Shown piece by piece: positions 19,501 through 27,218 of a stretch of DNA of 64,000 bases. The translations under genes and the position numbers were made by a program. This DNA is from an uncultured Muribaculaceae bacterium. Its GTDB lineage: Bacteria; Bacteroidota; Bacteroidia; Bacteroidales; Muribaculaceae. How positions within the stretch are numbered: the first letter of the stretch is position 1; each line of letters starts with the position of its first letter. Under the pieces are notes generated by a model. The model was not told the origin of the DNA. It worked only from the letters and a program-made list of their open reading frames with translations, and searched no databases. The DNA is taken from assembly GCA_934675575.1 (NCBI GenBank), contig CAKUQQ010000010.1, positions 24,789-88,788 on the forward strand, given 5' to 3'.

Positions 19501-19714
19501 TGCCGGCTATCTGCTCAACGCCTTGCGCACCTGTGCGTGCCATTTCACCCATCACCTGATTGAAAATCGTCACATTGTTTGCCGGCAGTTGTGCCAGTCC
19601 GTCGGCAACCACCGTCGATGCGGCACGGTTGCGGCTGTCTTGGGCATAGGTGCTGAAACTGCCAAGAGCCATGGCAGAAAGCAGAAATATCGAGAATATC
19701 TTATTTCGTTTCAT
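16511..19714 (-). CDS. Secreted HEAT-repeat protein with C-terminal DUF1080 domain
   Basis: A protein of 1067 aa with a signal peptide (MKRNKIFSIFLLSAMALGSFSTYAQ). Residues about 30-750 are a string of alpha-helical HEAT-like repeats rich in alanine and leucine. The last 200 or so residues form a DUF1080 (3-keto-disaccharide hydrolase) beta-sandwich beginning YEVLFDGRTLDKWHG, with GIGIRTTEG and a conserved IQVLDHD. I chose the ATG at 19714; the longer in-frame start at 19756 would overlap the previous gene. DUF1080 proteins in Bacteroides cleave 3-keto-glycosides, which fits the flanking Gfo/Idh genes. A fusion this long is less common than stand-alone DUF1080; the HEAT part may bind a partner at the cell surface or in the periplasm. 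Confidence 0.88.
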   Translation of the reverse strand: MKRNKIFSIFLLSAMALGSFSTYAQDSRNRAASTVVADGLAQLPANNVTIFNQVMGEMARTGAQGVEQIAGMLTPADKGKNAKFEYALNGIVDFVTLPGNEALATDVRKGLIASLDKVNDNPNKAFLLTLLANCGKSEDAQVMAKYITDDYLGKFAAQGLAKLPNCDDVVLGLMKAGAAPKALLADVAYKRKIKAAEPILLSWLAAGGDATTLAAVQGALGACGSAKSLKALEKAAKAVKFADDATSATDSYLQLLDNLGKSNDVVKAAKALLKADVEPVQCAGLRLLIKNDAVNASKYVTDALKSSNRDFRNAALRYGVKYVGKGIIDAVAAKSGGLGADALTDVVRWLGDNKVANQMGVVEKAIGSSNEELAHAGIEAAGKIGGDAALQALMTALNGNYSKQAQLALLSFNGNIGNAVVKALDGDATMQVKALELASQRHIHAAYDKVIGLVSAGDANVSAAAIQAMKGVASKDNFAQLGTLLESASADNVKALQTAMKNAIAAESQDEQYAVVNNQLKKSAKPQLYYPLLAQVGNEPALATLVAAYGKADTRNAALDALMQVENQGAINPLFDIAEAECDLRSAILPRYLQLVKKSNLNDALRYLCYRRALDLKPEAKIANGYIKALGDVKTLQSLMLVGNYLGNAETALTAAQAVQSIAKNHELLGGDAVKQVIVKAKDVFAAQSDADSGYAVNELNGLIAKLNASGFKKLVNNETARNQFALPNKYENFEMCFDWRSADESVLFLRSMPEVTISGKDGVSFMYGDKKNKETVNTDECWNTLYVKVVNDRLKVVSNGVTIAENVTMLNSPKTKQVNFSGLIKLIGKDSGLFDIRDLYIHELATTPVFKLSADEAKQGYEVLFDGRTLDKWHGNKTSYVPEDGAIVVSAQYGGEGNLYTNKKYSDFVLRFEFCFVEEGANNGIGIRTTEGVDAAYEGMEIQVLDHDAPIYKGLHPYQQHGSVYGVVVPKHVNFTQNKWNVEEIVAKGDNIKVTVNGEVITDCNIREACKGHNVAPDGSKNNPYTIDHRNHPGLFNKDGLVCFCGHGPGVKFRNVRILDLSKNKK

Positions 19715-19743
19715 GTTGTTTCTTTTTTCTTGGTTTGCTTTTG

Positions 19744-21030
19744 TCATATTTTCCACGGAGAGCGCATTGGCTGGTCAATAAGGGCATTGGCAGCGTCGTC
19801 GTTAACAAACAATCCTGTTGCCGGGTTAAACTCAAGCGTCTGCCGATTAAGCCTCAAGCCTATTGTGCCCATATTCACAAGAGTGCAGCTATTGAAGCCA
19901 TTCTGCTCGTTGAGAGCGAATTTCTGCCGTGTGTGAATGCACTCTATGAAATCTGTGCGCTGTGGCTCCGGGTCGGGATACTCTGCAATTTTGTTGAACA
20001 CGTCGGGTATCGTGCATCTAAATCCCTTATACACTTTGCCCTTGGGGCCTTCTATATATGGCGTGTCGCCCTTGCTCTCATAGCCTTCGCCTTCAAGCAC
20101 TATCTGGCAACCGTCGCTATAGGTGTAGGTGATTTTGCGCCAAGTGCCCACGGCATCGGGGTGCTGCTGCGGAGCATCAACTTCTATCTTCACCGGCAGG
20201 TCGTTGTCCTTGCCGAGCATATACTGCACAGGGTCGAGGTAGTGCTGCCCCATGTCGGTCAAGCCACCTCCATCATAGTCCCAGTAGCCACGGAATGTCT
20301 CATGCACGCGGTGCTTGTTATAAGGCTTGTAAGGAGCCGGGCCAAGCCACAAGTCATAGTCAAGCTCCGCCGGCACTTGCTGCGGCACAAGATTTTCCTT
20401 GCCCACCCAATAAAACTTCCAAGCGAAACCTGTTGCACCCGACACCGTCACTTTAAGCGGCCAGCCGAGCATGCCGCTGTCAATCAACTTCTTCAGCGGT
20501 CGCACAGTGATACCCATGCCATAGAACGTGTCGGTGAAGCGGAACCAAGTGTTAAGGCGGAACACACGGTTGTAGCGTTCCACAGCCTCTTTCACCCTAC
20601 GTCCCTCACCTATGGTGCGTGTCATGGGTTTCTCACACCAGATGTCTTTTCCGGCCTTTGCAGCCATAACGCTCATTATGCCGTGCCAGTGAGGCGGAGT
20701 GCATATATGCACCACATCCACATTCTTGTCGTTGATTAAATCCACAAAATTGTGATAAGTGCTCATCGTGTCGCCAAAACGCTGCTTGGCTGCTGCGGCG
20801 GCATCGCTCAAGTGCTTGCTGTCAACATCACACAGAGCCACGAGGCGGCATCGCTTGTCGCTCGTGAAGTGATATGACGACCGGCCTATTCCGCCTGTGC
20901 CAATTATACCTTTGGTCAACTGGTCGCTCGGAGCAACATATCCGTTGCCACCAAGCACGTTGCGGGGCACTATTGAAAACAATCCAACACAGCCCAGCGT
21001 CTTAAGAAAATTACGTCTGTTAGAGCCCAT
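19744..21030 (-). CDS. Tat-exported Gfo/Idh/MocA family oxidoreductase
   Basis: A protein of 428 aa. It opens with a Tat signal (SNRRNFLKTLGCVGLFS), so it is folded with its cofactor before export to the periplasm. The Rossmann motif is GIIGTGGIGRSSYH, and WCEKPMTRTIGEG holds the catalytic lysine. C-terminally it has the usual GFO_IDH_MocA_C sandwich (LTDMGQHYLDPVQYML). Family members of this exported type carry tightly bound NAD and oxidise or reduce sugars. It is first of three genes; the HEAT/DUF1080 gene follows after 29 bases. I see no clear promoter in the gap upstream. Confidence 0.92.
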   Translation of the reverse strand: MGSNRRNFLKTLGCVGLFSIVPRNVLGGNGYVAPSDQLTKGIIGTGGIGRSSYHFTSDKRCRLVALCDVDSKHLSDAAAAAKQRFGDTMSTYHNFVDLINDKNVDVVHICTPPHWHGIMSVMAAKAGKDIWCEKPMTRTIGEGRRVKEAVERYNRVFRLNTWFRFTDTFYGMGITVRPLKKLIDSGMLGWPLKVTVSGATGFAWKFYWVGKENLVPQQVPAELDYDLWLGPAPYKPYNKHRVHETFRGYWDYDGGGLTDMGQHYLDPVQYMLGKDNDLPVKIEVDAPQQHPDAVGTWRKITYTYSDGCQIVLEGEGYESKGDTPYIEGPKGKVYKGFRCTIPDVFNKIAEYPDPEPQRTDFIECIHTRQKFALNEQNGFNSCTLVNMGTIGLRLNRQTLEFNPATGLFVNDDAANALIDQPMRSPWKI

Positions 21031-21249
21031 ATATTAGCATTTTATTTGTTTACAATTTGATGTTAACAGCTTAAATCAAGCGTTCATCGTTTAAAGTCAC
21101 AAACAATGGTTTTTAATCAACCCAAATTTAATACATTTTCTCCACCCCACCCAAACTTTCCCCTCTCAAAAAAGTCATTTTTCGCACGAAACCACCCAAA
21201 TCCCCCACCCAGTCATTTTCACCTTTCCACAAGTGACGGATTGGGCGGA

Positions 21250-21281
21250 TTTGGGGCGGTGGGATTTTTTTAGTTACTTTG
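21250..21281 (+). promoter_or_regulatory. Promoter-like element of the MaoC-type gene
   Basis: TTTG (21250-21253), 20 bases, then TTACTTTG (21274-21281; one mismatch to TAnnTTTG). It is the only clear signal in the 323-base gap 21031-21353. A perfect 9-base inverted repeat (21195-21203 with 21247-21255, CCCAAATCC/GGATTTGGG) overlaps the -33 element and could be an operator. The ORF on the other strand in this gap looks spurious. Confidence 0.55.
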
Positions 21282-21353
21282 CAGGAAATTTTTGCCGCTG
21301 TTAGCAGCAAAGGCATATCGCAAATAACAAAAAGACTCACTAAACAGAAGATA

Positions 21354-21824
21354 ATGGGAAAATTAGTCATTAATTCATTCGAGGAATTCGAATCTCATCT
21401 TGGCGAGGAACTTGGCCACTCCGAGTGGCTTACCGTTGACCAAGACCGCATCAACTTGTTTGCCGACGCAACTCTCGACCACCAGTGGATTCACGTTGAC
21501 ACTGAGCGTGCCAAGCGCGAAAGCCCATACAAGAGCACCATAGCTCACGGCTACCTAACGCTGTCGCTGCTGCCGCACCTGTGGGAGCAGATTGTGGAGG
21601 TTAACAACATAACCATGCTTGTAAACTACGGCATAGAGAAGATGCGTTTCGGCGTGCCTGTCATCACCGGCAGCCGTGTGCGCCTTGTCACTACCCTTGC
21701 CGCCATTGAGAATTTGCGTGGCATAGCCAAGACGAGCATCAACTTCAAGATAGAGATTGAGGGCCAACGCAAGCCTGCTCTGCAAGGCATAGCCGTGTTC
21801 CTCTACTACTTTAAGCAAGACTGA
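21354..21824 (+). CDS. MaoC-like hydratase/dehydratase
   Basis: A protein of 156 aa with a single hot-dog fold. The motif around ADATLDHQWIHVDTERAK and SPYKSTIAHGYLTLSLLP is the R-hydratase (MaoC) signature: Asp (in DATLDHQ) and His (DHQWIH) form the catalytic pair. It hydrates enoyl-CoA-type substrates. The ATG at 21354 starts the conserved sequence; the upstream in-frame ATG adds 25 residues overlapping the promoter. It converges with pncB; a strong inverted repeat separates the two. No metabolic partner lies nearby, so the substrate is open. Confidence 0.9.
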   Translation: MGKLVINSFEEFESHLGEELGHSEWLTVDQDRINLFADATLDHQWIHVDTERAKRESPYKSTIAHGYLTLSLLPHLWEQIVEVNNITMLVNYGIEKMRFGVPVITGSRVRLVTTLAAIENLRGIAKTSINFKIEIEGQRKPALQGIAVFLYYFKQD

Positions 21825-21870
21825 GACGCTGTGCCGCAACCGCAGCGGCGCGCATACAAAAGAAACTATT

Positions 21871-21956
21871 AGCAAGGACACGCCCCGGCACAATGTTTGC
21901 CTGATGGGCGTGTCCTCGCTGTTTCGTTGGCAACGTTTGCCACAAGGGGCAAACGT
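21871..21956. terminator. Convergent terminator hairpins between the MaoC-like gene and pncB
   Basis: Two hairpins stand in tandem. The first pairs 21871-21885 with 21906-21920 (15 bases, one mismatch, arm AGGACACGCCC), the second pairs 21933-21941 with 21948-21956 (ACGTTTGCC, perfect, 6-base loop). Neither has a long T tract. Their position between converging genes suggests transcription stops from both sides. Confidence 0.6.
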
Positions 21957-21971
21957 AATGCTATCTATATT

Positions 21972-23186
21972 CTAATGCTGTCTTTCCTTGAAGTGTATGG
22001 TGTCCATGAATCGCTTCACCACATCGGGGCGACCGGTGTGCTTACCCTCGTCTTCGCTGATTTTGCAGGTTTCGTTGTAGAACGGCCACGACTCGGTTAT
22101 CTTCACCGCCACGAGCTTTATCACTATGTTCATGGGCGTAACGTGGTTGAAATCGTTGGTGAAGTGCGTGCCTATGCCAAACGACGGCTGACAGTAGTCA
22201 ACGGCATACTTCTGAATGGCTATCGCCGAGTCGGTTGACAGTGCATTGCTGAAAATCACCTGTTTGGTCTTTGGGTCGATGCCAAATGAGCGATATTTGT
22301 CGGCTATTCGCATCAGCTGCTCATGGTTGTCGCCGCTGTCTATGCGCAACCCCTTGAACAGGTGGGCAAAATCTTCCGAAAAATTCAAGTCGAATATGTC
22401 CCAGCCAAAGCTGTCATACAAATACGTGCCAAGTGCGCCCCTGAATGTCGAGCGCCAGGCGTTCATCGCCAAATGATTTGCCATTTGTGGGCCATACATT
22501 CCGCCTATTGCGCACACAAACTCATGAGCCATGGTGCCAACTGGTGTCAAGTCATGCTTCATGGCCAGATACACATTGCTTGTGCCCACAAACTTGCCTG
22601 GCCACTTCCTTGAGTTCTGGCAGTCTTTCATGGCACGCACCACCACATCTTCAGCCTCAAACGAGGCGCGGCGGCGCATACCGAAGTCGCTATATACGCA
22701 CCCTGCCTCAAGCAGACGCTCTGCCTTGCGATAGGTCTTGTCGTAGTAAGCCTCATAGTCAAAGCCCTTGTCCTTGCCAGTCATTATGTAGTAAAGCTCC
22801 GATATTATGGCGAGCACTTTCACCTCAAGCAATATGGTGTCGGACCATGCGCCCTCAAACTCCACGTGCAAGTGTCCCTCTTCGTCCTGACTTGCCTTAA
22901 CCCACTTGCGATTGAACCTGAATCCACGCAGATAGCGGTAGAACCAATGCGGTATGTAGTAGCACTTGCGCTTCATGAACTCCACTTCCTCATCAGTTAT
23001 TACCAAGTTTTCAAGCAGAGCCACCTGATGAAGAAACTCCTCAACAAATCCCTTGGGATACACCAGATTGTCGCGGTCAACAAACGTGTATTTCACCATT
23101 GCGCGCGGATAGTTGTCAATCACGGCACAACACATAGTGAACTTATACAGGTCATCGTCGGTGAAATGGGTTATAATCTGTTTCAT
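21972..23186 (-). CDS. pncB: Nicotinate phosphoribosyltransferase
   Basis: A protein of 404 aa, normal for the bacterial enzyme. It converts nicotinate, PRPP and ATP into nicotinate mononucleotide in NAD salvage. Recognisable stretches include FTDDDLYKFTMCCAV at the start, the FGMRRRASFEAEDVV region, GTSNVYLA and the phosphate-binding RIDSGDNHEQ. I start at the ATG at 23186, which gives the standard MKQIITHF opening; an earlier ATG adds 19 polar residues. It follows a rhodanese lipoprotein gene by 53 bases on the same strand. Confidence 0.95.
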   Translation of the reverse strand: MKQIITHFTDDDLYKFTMCCAVIDNYPRAMVKYTFVDRDNLVYPKGFVEEFLHQVALLENLVITDEEVEFMKRKCYYIPHWFYRYLRGFRFNRKWVKASQDEEGHLHVEFEGAWSDTILLEVKVLAIISELYYIMTGKDKGFDYEAYYDKTYRKAERLLEAGCVYSDFGMRRRASFEAEDVVVRAMKDCQNSRKWPGKFVGTSNVYLAMKHDLTPVGTMAHEFVCAIGGMYGPQMANHLAMNAWRSTFRGALGTYLYDSFGWDIFDLNFSEDFAHLFKGLRIDSGDNHEQLMRIADKYRSFGIDPKTKQVIFSNALSTDSAIAIQKYAVDYCQPSFGIGTHFTNDFNHVTPMNIVIKLVAVKITESWPFYNETCKISEDEGKHTGRPDVVKRFMDTIHFKERQH

Positions 23187-23239
23187 ATCTATATTTTTAG
23201 TGATTTTTATCCTATGATTTTCATGGTTGCAATAGCTCA

Positions 23240-23644
23240 TCAATCCTTGGTGATGTAGCCACCGCCGCTTTGCCAGCCAATTATGCCATTGTCGAGGTTA
23301 ACGACCTTAAATCCGGCCTTTGAGAGCTTGGCGGCAGCATCGAGGCTGCGCCGGCCACTGCGACAATACACGCAAGCCACCTTCGCTCCACGCTCTCTGA
23401 GCGCTTCAGTGGCCTTGGCTGTGAAGCCATCGGCCAGCACATCTACGTTGACCGCACCGCGCAAATGCCCACCCACAAACTCTTCGGCCGTGCGCACATC
23501 AAGCAACACTGCAGCGGCATCTTTATCGGTCAATATTTTTTGAAATCCGGCATTGTCAACCGTCACCACCGAACCAGTGGAACAAGAGCCAAAAATTCCT
23601 CCAAGCAAACTCATAACCATTAAAGCTAACAGATGTTTCTTCAT
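23240..23644 (-). CDS. Rhodanese-like lipoprotein
   Basis: A protein of 134 aa. The lipoprotein signal ends in IFGSC (Cys21). A single rhodanese domain follows with VLLDVRTAEEF and the active-site loop VYCRSGRRS (Cys94), so catalysis is probably intact. Its place in the periplasm and its substrate (thiosulfate, polysulfide or a protein persulfide) are not shown. It lies between a DUF4919 protein gene and pncB on the same strand, with gaps of 58 and 53 bases. Confidence 0.93.
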   Translation of the reverse strand: MKKHLLALMVMSLLGGIFGSCSTGSVVTVDNAGFQKILTDKDAAAVLLDVRTAEEFVGGHLRGAVNVDVLADGFTAKATEALRERGAKVACVYCRSGRRSLDAAAKLSKAGFKVVNLDNGIIGWQSGGGYITKD

Positions 23645-23702
23645 TCTTTTTTGTCAACGTGCCGTCAAGCCTCATTTTTTCAGCTCACAGCGGCACAACG
23701 CA

Positions 23703-24425
23703 TCATTTGTCGTTATCGGGAAATTTCTTGCCTGCCACGGCCATCATGCGGCTAACGTCGAAATAGAACCCTTCCACACTCTTGCCTTCTTTTTTCTTCA
23801 CGGCTATGTAGTCGAGTCCGTTGCCAAGCTCCTTGTGGTCAGTTGCCACATATCCCAGAAAATTCACAATGTTGTATTCGTGCTCTGGCGCTATGACCAC
23901 CCACGGCTCTTCTTTAGTGCCCTTGCCAGACGACATTATGGTGGCTATGAGCCTGTCGAGGCGGAACTGCCTTACTGCGGCACGCGCATATTTCTTTTTC
24001 TCCTTCAACACATAGATGTAGAATTTCATCTGGTCGAGGTCGAAAAGATTGTCGTTAAGCGACAACTCCGCATATTTCTCAATGCTGTCGCATTCAGCCC
24101 TGTTATGCGGCTGCTTATAGTAGAGTTTCTCCACAACATTGCTGAACTCAGACTCGCGAAACGGATTATAGTCTTCCTGAAACACATAACCGTAGTAGAA
24201 ATCACGGTAGGCATCTATGCTCATCACCGTGTCGTTGCTCTGAAACGACTTCATGAGTCGCGGATAGTAATAGCGGCTTTTGGGGTCTTGCGTGTCTTTT
24301 TTCACTTGCTCAAAATCCACTTTTTTCACTTTAAGGCGAGCCTCGGCTCCAGCAGAAAACGACAACACCGACCACAAGGCCACTGTTGCCACAAGCATTA
24401 TTTTATATCTGAATCTGAATTTCAT
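23703..24425 (-). CDS. DUF4919-like exported protein
   Basis: A protein of 240 aa with a signal peptide (about residues 1-29, ending SAGAEA). The mature sequence begins VKKVDFEQVKKDTQDPKSRYYYPRL, and YRDFYYGYVFQEDYNPF is characteristic of the DUF4919 family of Bacteroidetes. The function is unknown. The predicted fold is all-alpha with TPR-like character. It lies 16 bases after a DUF456 gene and precedes the rhodanese gene; all three may be one transcript. Confidence 0.72.
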   Translation of the reverse strand: MKFRFRYKIMLVATVALWSVLSFSAGAEARLKVKKVDFEQVKKDTQDPKSRYYYPRLMKSFQSNDTVMSIDAYRDFYYGYVFQEDYNPFRESEFSNVVEKLYYKQPHNRAECDSIEKYAELSLNDNLFDLDQMKFYIYVLKEKKKYARAAVRQFRLDRLIATIMSSGKGTKEEPWVVIAPEHEYNIVNFLGYVATDHKELGNGLDYIAVKKKEGKSVEGFYFDVSRMMAVAGKKFPDNDK

Positions 24426-24441
24426 GTTTATTTGCTATTTC

Positions 24442-24933
24442 TCAAAAGATAAAGCCCTCAACGGCTATGCCCAGCATCGACACAGCCACTATGGCCGGCA
24501 AACTTTTAGCACAAAAGTACTGAATAAAAGTGGAAGTTGGAAATTTAAGCCACTTACCCTCTGGCGTGCGGCTATAAGCCATCTGCCCGACAAATGCGCC
24601 AAGCACCACACCAAGCACCATGACTCTCGCCCCCACAAGCATGCCCAGCAGACAGCCGGCCACAGCCGCCACACCCACATACACGTTGCCCGACTTGTGC
24701 CCTGTCGGCTCACCAGGAGGCAACAGCCGGTGTATGCCTGCCACTATAAGCGTGGCAATGCCCCAAAACACAAATGTCTTGACAGGCAGATAGATGTAAG
24801 TGCTGACATGCAGCAGAACCAATGCCGCATAGGCCGGCAAAGCGGCAGCTATGCGCCTGTAAAACAGCAAGCACACAGCAGCGCTAATCATGCACACTAT
24901 GCCCAACACGAGCAGTATAATTCCTAAAACCAT
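24442..24933 (-). CDS. DUF456 family membrane protein
   Basis: A protein of about 163 aa with five to six hydrophobic segments and glycine-zipper-like stretches (GVAAVAGCLLGMLVGARV, LGVVLGAFVGQ) typical of DUF456. The function is unknown. I start at the ATG at 24933; an in-frame GTG 15 bases further upstream would extend the first helix, and both are possible. The next gene upstream, the HD phosphodiesterase, ends at 25064. Confidence 0.75.
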   Translation of the reverse strand: MVLGIILLVLGIVCMISAAVCLLFYRRIAAALPAYAALVLLHVSTYIYLPVKTFVFWGIATLIVAGIHRLLPPGEPTGHKSGNVYVGVAAVAGCLLGMLVGARVMVLGVVLGAFVGQMAYSRTPEGKWLKFPTSTFIQYFCAKSLPAIVAVSMLGIAVEGFIF

Positions 24934-25063
24934 AAGTAACACAATCACATTTTGGCAGAGGCACAGCCGAACGCTGTTATCGACCCGCGCCTCCACATAT
25001 TAATCAACTATCCGCAACTGCAATTTATTGCCAATTTAAAAAAGTTTAGCACTCTGCATGCCG

Positions 25064-27142
25064 TCACTGGCCATCAGTTGCAGTCGGAGCGGCAGCCGAT
25101 TCTTCCGTTTTGCGCTGCTTTATCTCGTCGGGATACGACACCCTTACATGATAGAACGACTGCAAACGCTCAACAAAAGTGTTTTTCACCACCATTATGT
25201 CGCGGAAACTGATTGGAGCCTCATTGAGCAAGCCTTCCTTAACCTTGGAGTCCACCACTTTATCAACAAGTGCCTTTATCGACTCCTTGCTGTGGTCCGT
25301 CAAACTCTTGGCGGCAGCCTCGCACGAGTCGGCAAGCATAACTATTGCCGTTTCCTTGCTCTGCGGATTTGGCCCAGGATAAGTGAACGGTGCCGGGTCA
25401 ATCACCTTGCCCGGATTGGCATTGCAAGCCTGCACATAGAAGAATTTGGCTATGCTCTTGCCATGGTGCTGGGCTATGAAGTCGGTGATTGCCTGTGGCA
25501 AGTTTGCCTTTTCGGCACGGCGCAAGCCATCGGCCACGTGCGAAATCACTATGTGGGCGCTCTGCTCCGGCGACAGGCTGTCGTGCGGATTCACACCATT
25601 CTGGTTTTCGGTGAAAAATGCCGGATTTTCTATCTTGCCAATGTCATGATACAAGGCCCCGGCACGCGTGAGCTGCACATTTGCCCCTATGTCGTGGGCA
25701 GCCTCGGCAGCAAGACTCGCCACTTGAAGCGAGTGTTGGAATGTGCCCGGACAGTTGTCTGACAGCTCTCGAAGCACAGGCGAGCTGATGTCTGACAGCT
25801 CCACAAGCGTCATAACTGAAGTGAAACCAAATATCTTTTCTATCAGAGAAATCAAGAAATAAGCAAACGACAGCACCACGCAGTTTATGCCGAAGCACAT
25901 TATCACATGCCAGCTGAGTGTGGCGAGCGAGCCGTCTTTGACGAGCGTCAGTGCCACATAGGTCACGCAATATGCCAAAAAAATATAGAAAGCTCCATTC
26001 ACAAGCTGCGAGCGGCGTGTCAGCTCATTCATTGTGACTATGCCTATGCACCCTGCCATAAACTGCAACAGCACAAACTCAAGCTGGAAGCGTGCCACAA
26101 GCGAACACAGCAGCACCACAAACATGTGGAGGAAAAACGCCATGCGTTTGTCATAGAATGTGGTGATGACTATGGGCACCAGGGCAAACGGCACCACATA
26201 CACGGCATTTAGCCTGAATGATGTGAACACATACACCAACATCACAAATATGGTGGTGAATGATATGAGCAGCACCATGAGCCTTATGTTGGCAAAATCG
26301 TGCATGCGGCTGAAATACATCACAAAGAAAAATATCACCACCATCATCACGATGAGCAATATCTGGCCTATCAGCACATAGTTCACCCTTGACACAGCCA
26401 TGTTGTGCTGCTGCATCATTTTCTCATAAGTTTTGAGAATCATGAACTTCTGTGGCGTGACGATGTTGCCTGGGAATATGATGCTTTCACCCGTCTGAAC
26501 CACGCCGTTTGGCGCAAGCTCTTTTTTATACACATCATCAAGCAGTTTTGAGGTCTCCACCGAGTCAATAGTCACATTTGGCACCAGATAATTGTTAAGT
26601 CCCACGTTTGCCATGGCGGCATGGATTGCCGGGTGAGCCATCACGGAGTCGAGATAGAAATAAGCCGCACGCACCGAGCGAAACTTGGCTGTAGATGTCA
26701 GCTCGGCTATGTTTGAGTTCAGCAGACGCACTTGCGGCAGTTTACCGAGTTTTATCTGGTCGTAAGTGTCGTTGTCAACTATACCGTCGTCATACACAAT
26801 GCTCACGTTAGCCACTATCTGCTGCCTAATGCCGGCAGGCACATCATGCAGCCGAGTCAGAGCCTTGTTGAGGTTGCTGACCTGAACGCTTGCTGCATTC
26901 AAGTCCTGGCTGTATATTTTTATGAAGTTGGCATTAATGCTGTCGATTTTGTGCCTGGCAGTCACAGAGTCAAGCTCCACCGGAATATCAAATGGTGCCG
27001 TGAGCATGGGGTAATGCCACGGCTTTCCCTCGGTGTAGTCATAAGTAACCCTATTGTTGCCAGGCGGCAGGCACAGCGCCATGAGCGCAACGGAGCCAAC
27101 GAGCATTAATGCCACCAGCAATTTGTTTTTATTTTTTATCAT
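25064..27142 (-). CDS. 7TM-HD (PgpH-like) membrane phosphodiesterase
   Basis: A protein of 692 aa. One N-terminal membrane segment, a periplasmic 7TMR-HDED domain (about residues 40-250), seven membrane segments (about 255-440), then a cytoplasmic HD domain with GTFQHSLQVA (His470), ALYHDIGKIENP (His499-Asp500) and SAHIVISHV (His530). In Firmicutes the same architecture (PgpH) hydrolyses cyclic di-AMP; in Bacteroidetes that remains inference. I use the ATG at 27142. The (p)ppGpp synthetase gene ends 76 bases upstream on the same strand, so two nucleotide-signalling enzymes stand side by side. The C-terminus is alanine-rich. Confidence 0.93.
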   Translation of the reverse strand: MIKNKNKLLVALMLVGSVALMALCLPPGNNRVTYDYTEGKPWHYPMLTAPFDIPVELDSVTARHKIDSINANFIKIYSQDLNAASVQVSNLNKALTRLHDVPAGIRQQIVANVSIVYDDGIVDNDTYDQIKLGKLPQVRLLNSNIAELTSTAKFRSVRAAYFYLDSVMAHPAIHAAMANVGLNNYLVPNVTIDSVETSKLLDDVYKKELAPNGVVQTGESIIFPGNIVTPQKFMILKTYEKMMQQHNMAVSRVNYVLIGQILLIVMMVVIFFFVMYFSRMHDFANIRLMVLLISFTTIFVMLVYVFTSFRLNAVYVVPFALVPIVITTFYDKRMAFFLHMFVVLLCSLVARFQLEFVLLQFMAGCIGIVTMNELTRRSQLVNGAFYIFLAYCVTYVALTLVKDGSLATLSWHVIMCFGINCVVLSFAYFLISLIEKIFGFTSVMTLVELSDISSPVLRELSDNCPGTFQHSLQVASLAAEAAHDIGANVQLTRAGALYHDIGKIENPAFFTENQNGVNPHDSLSPEQSAHIVISHVADGLRRAEKANLPQAITDFIAQHHGKSIAKFFYVQACNANPGKVIDPAPFTYPGPNPQSKETAIVMLADSCEAAAKSLTDHSKESIKALVDKVVDSKVKEGLLNEAPISFRDIMVVKNTFVERLQSFYHVRVSYPDEIKQRKTEESAAAPTATDGQ

Positions 27143-27218
27143 AGACAAGTCGTTGTTTTTCTTATATCAAAAAAAGGAAGTCTCAACACGCGCGCTGCCT
27201 CGGCCTCAGCACAAACCA

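Noticed and set aside
21128..21370. A minus-strand ORF of 80 codons before the MaoC-like gene
   Set aside because: It lies antisense to the start and promoter of the MaoC-like gene, and its C-terminal half is proline-rich low-quality coding; I see no family resemblance.
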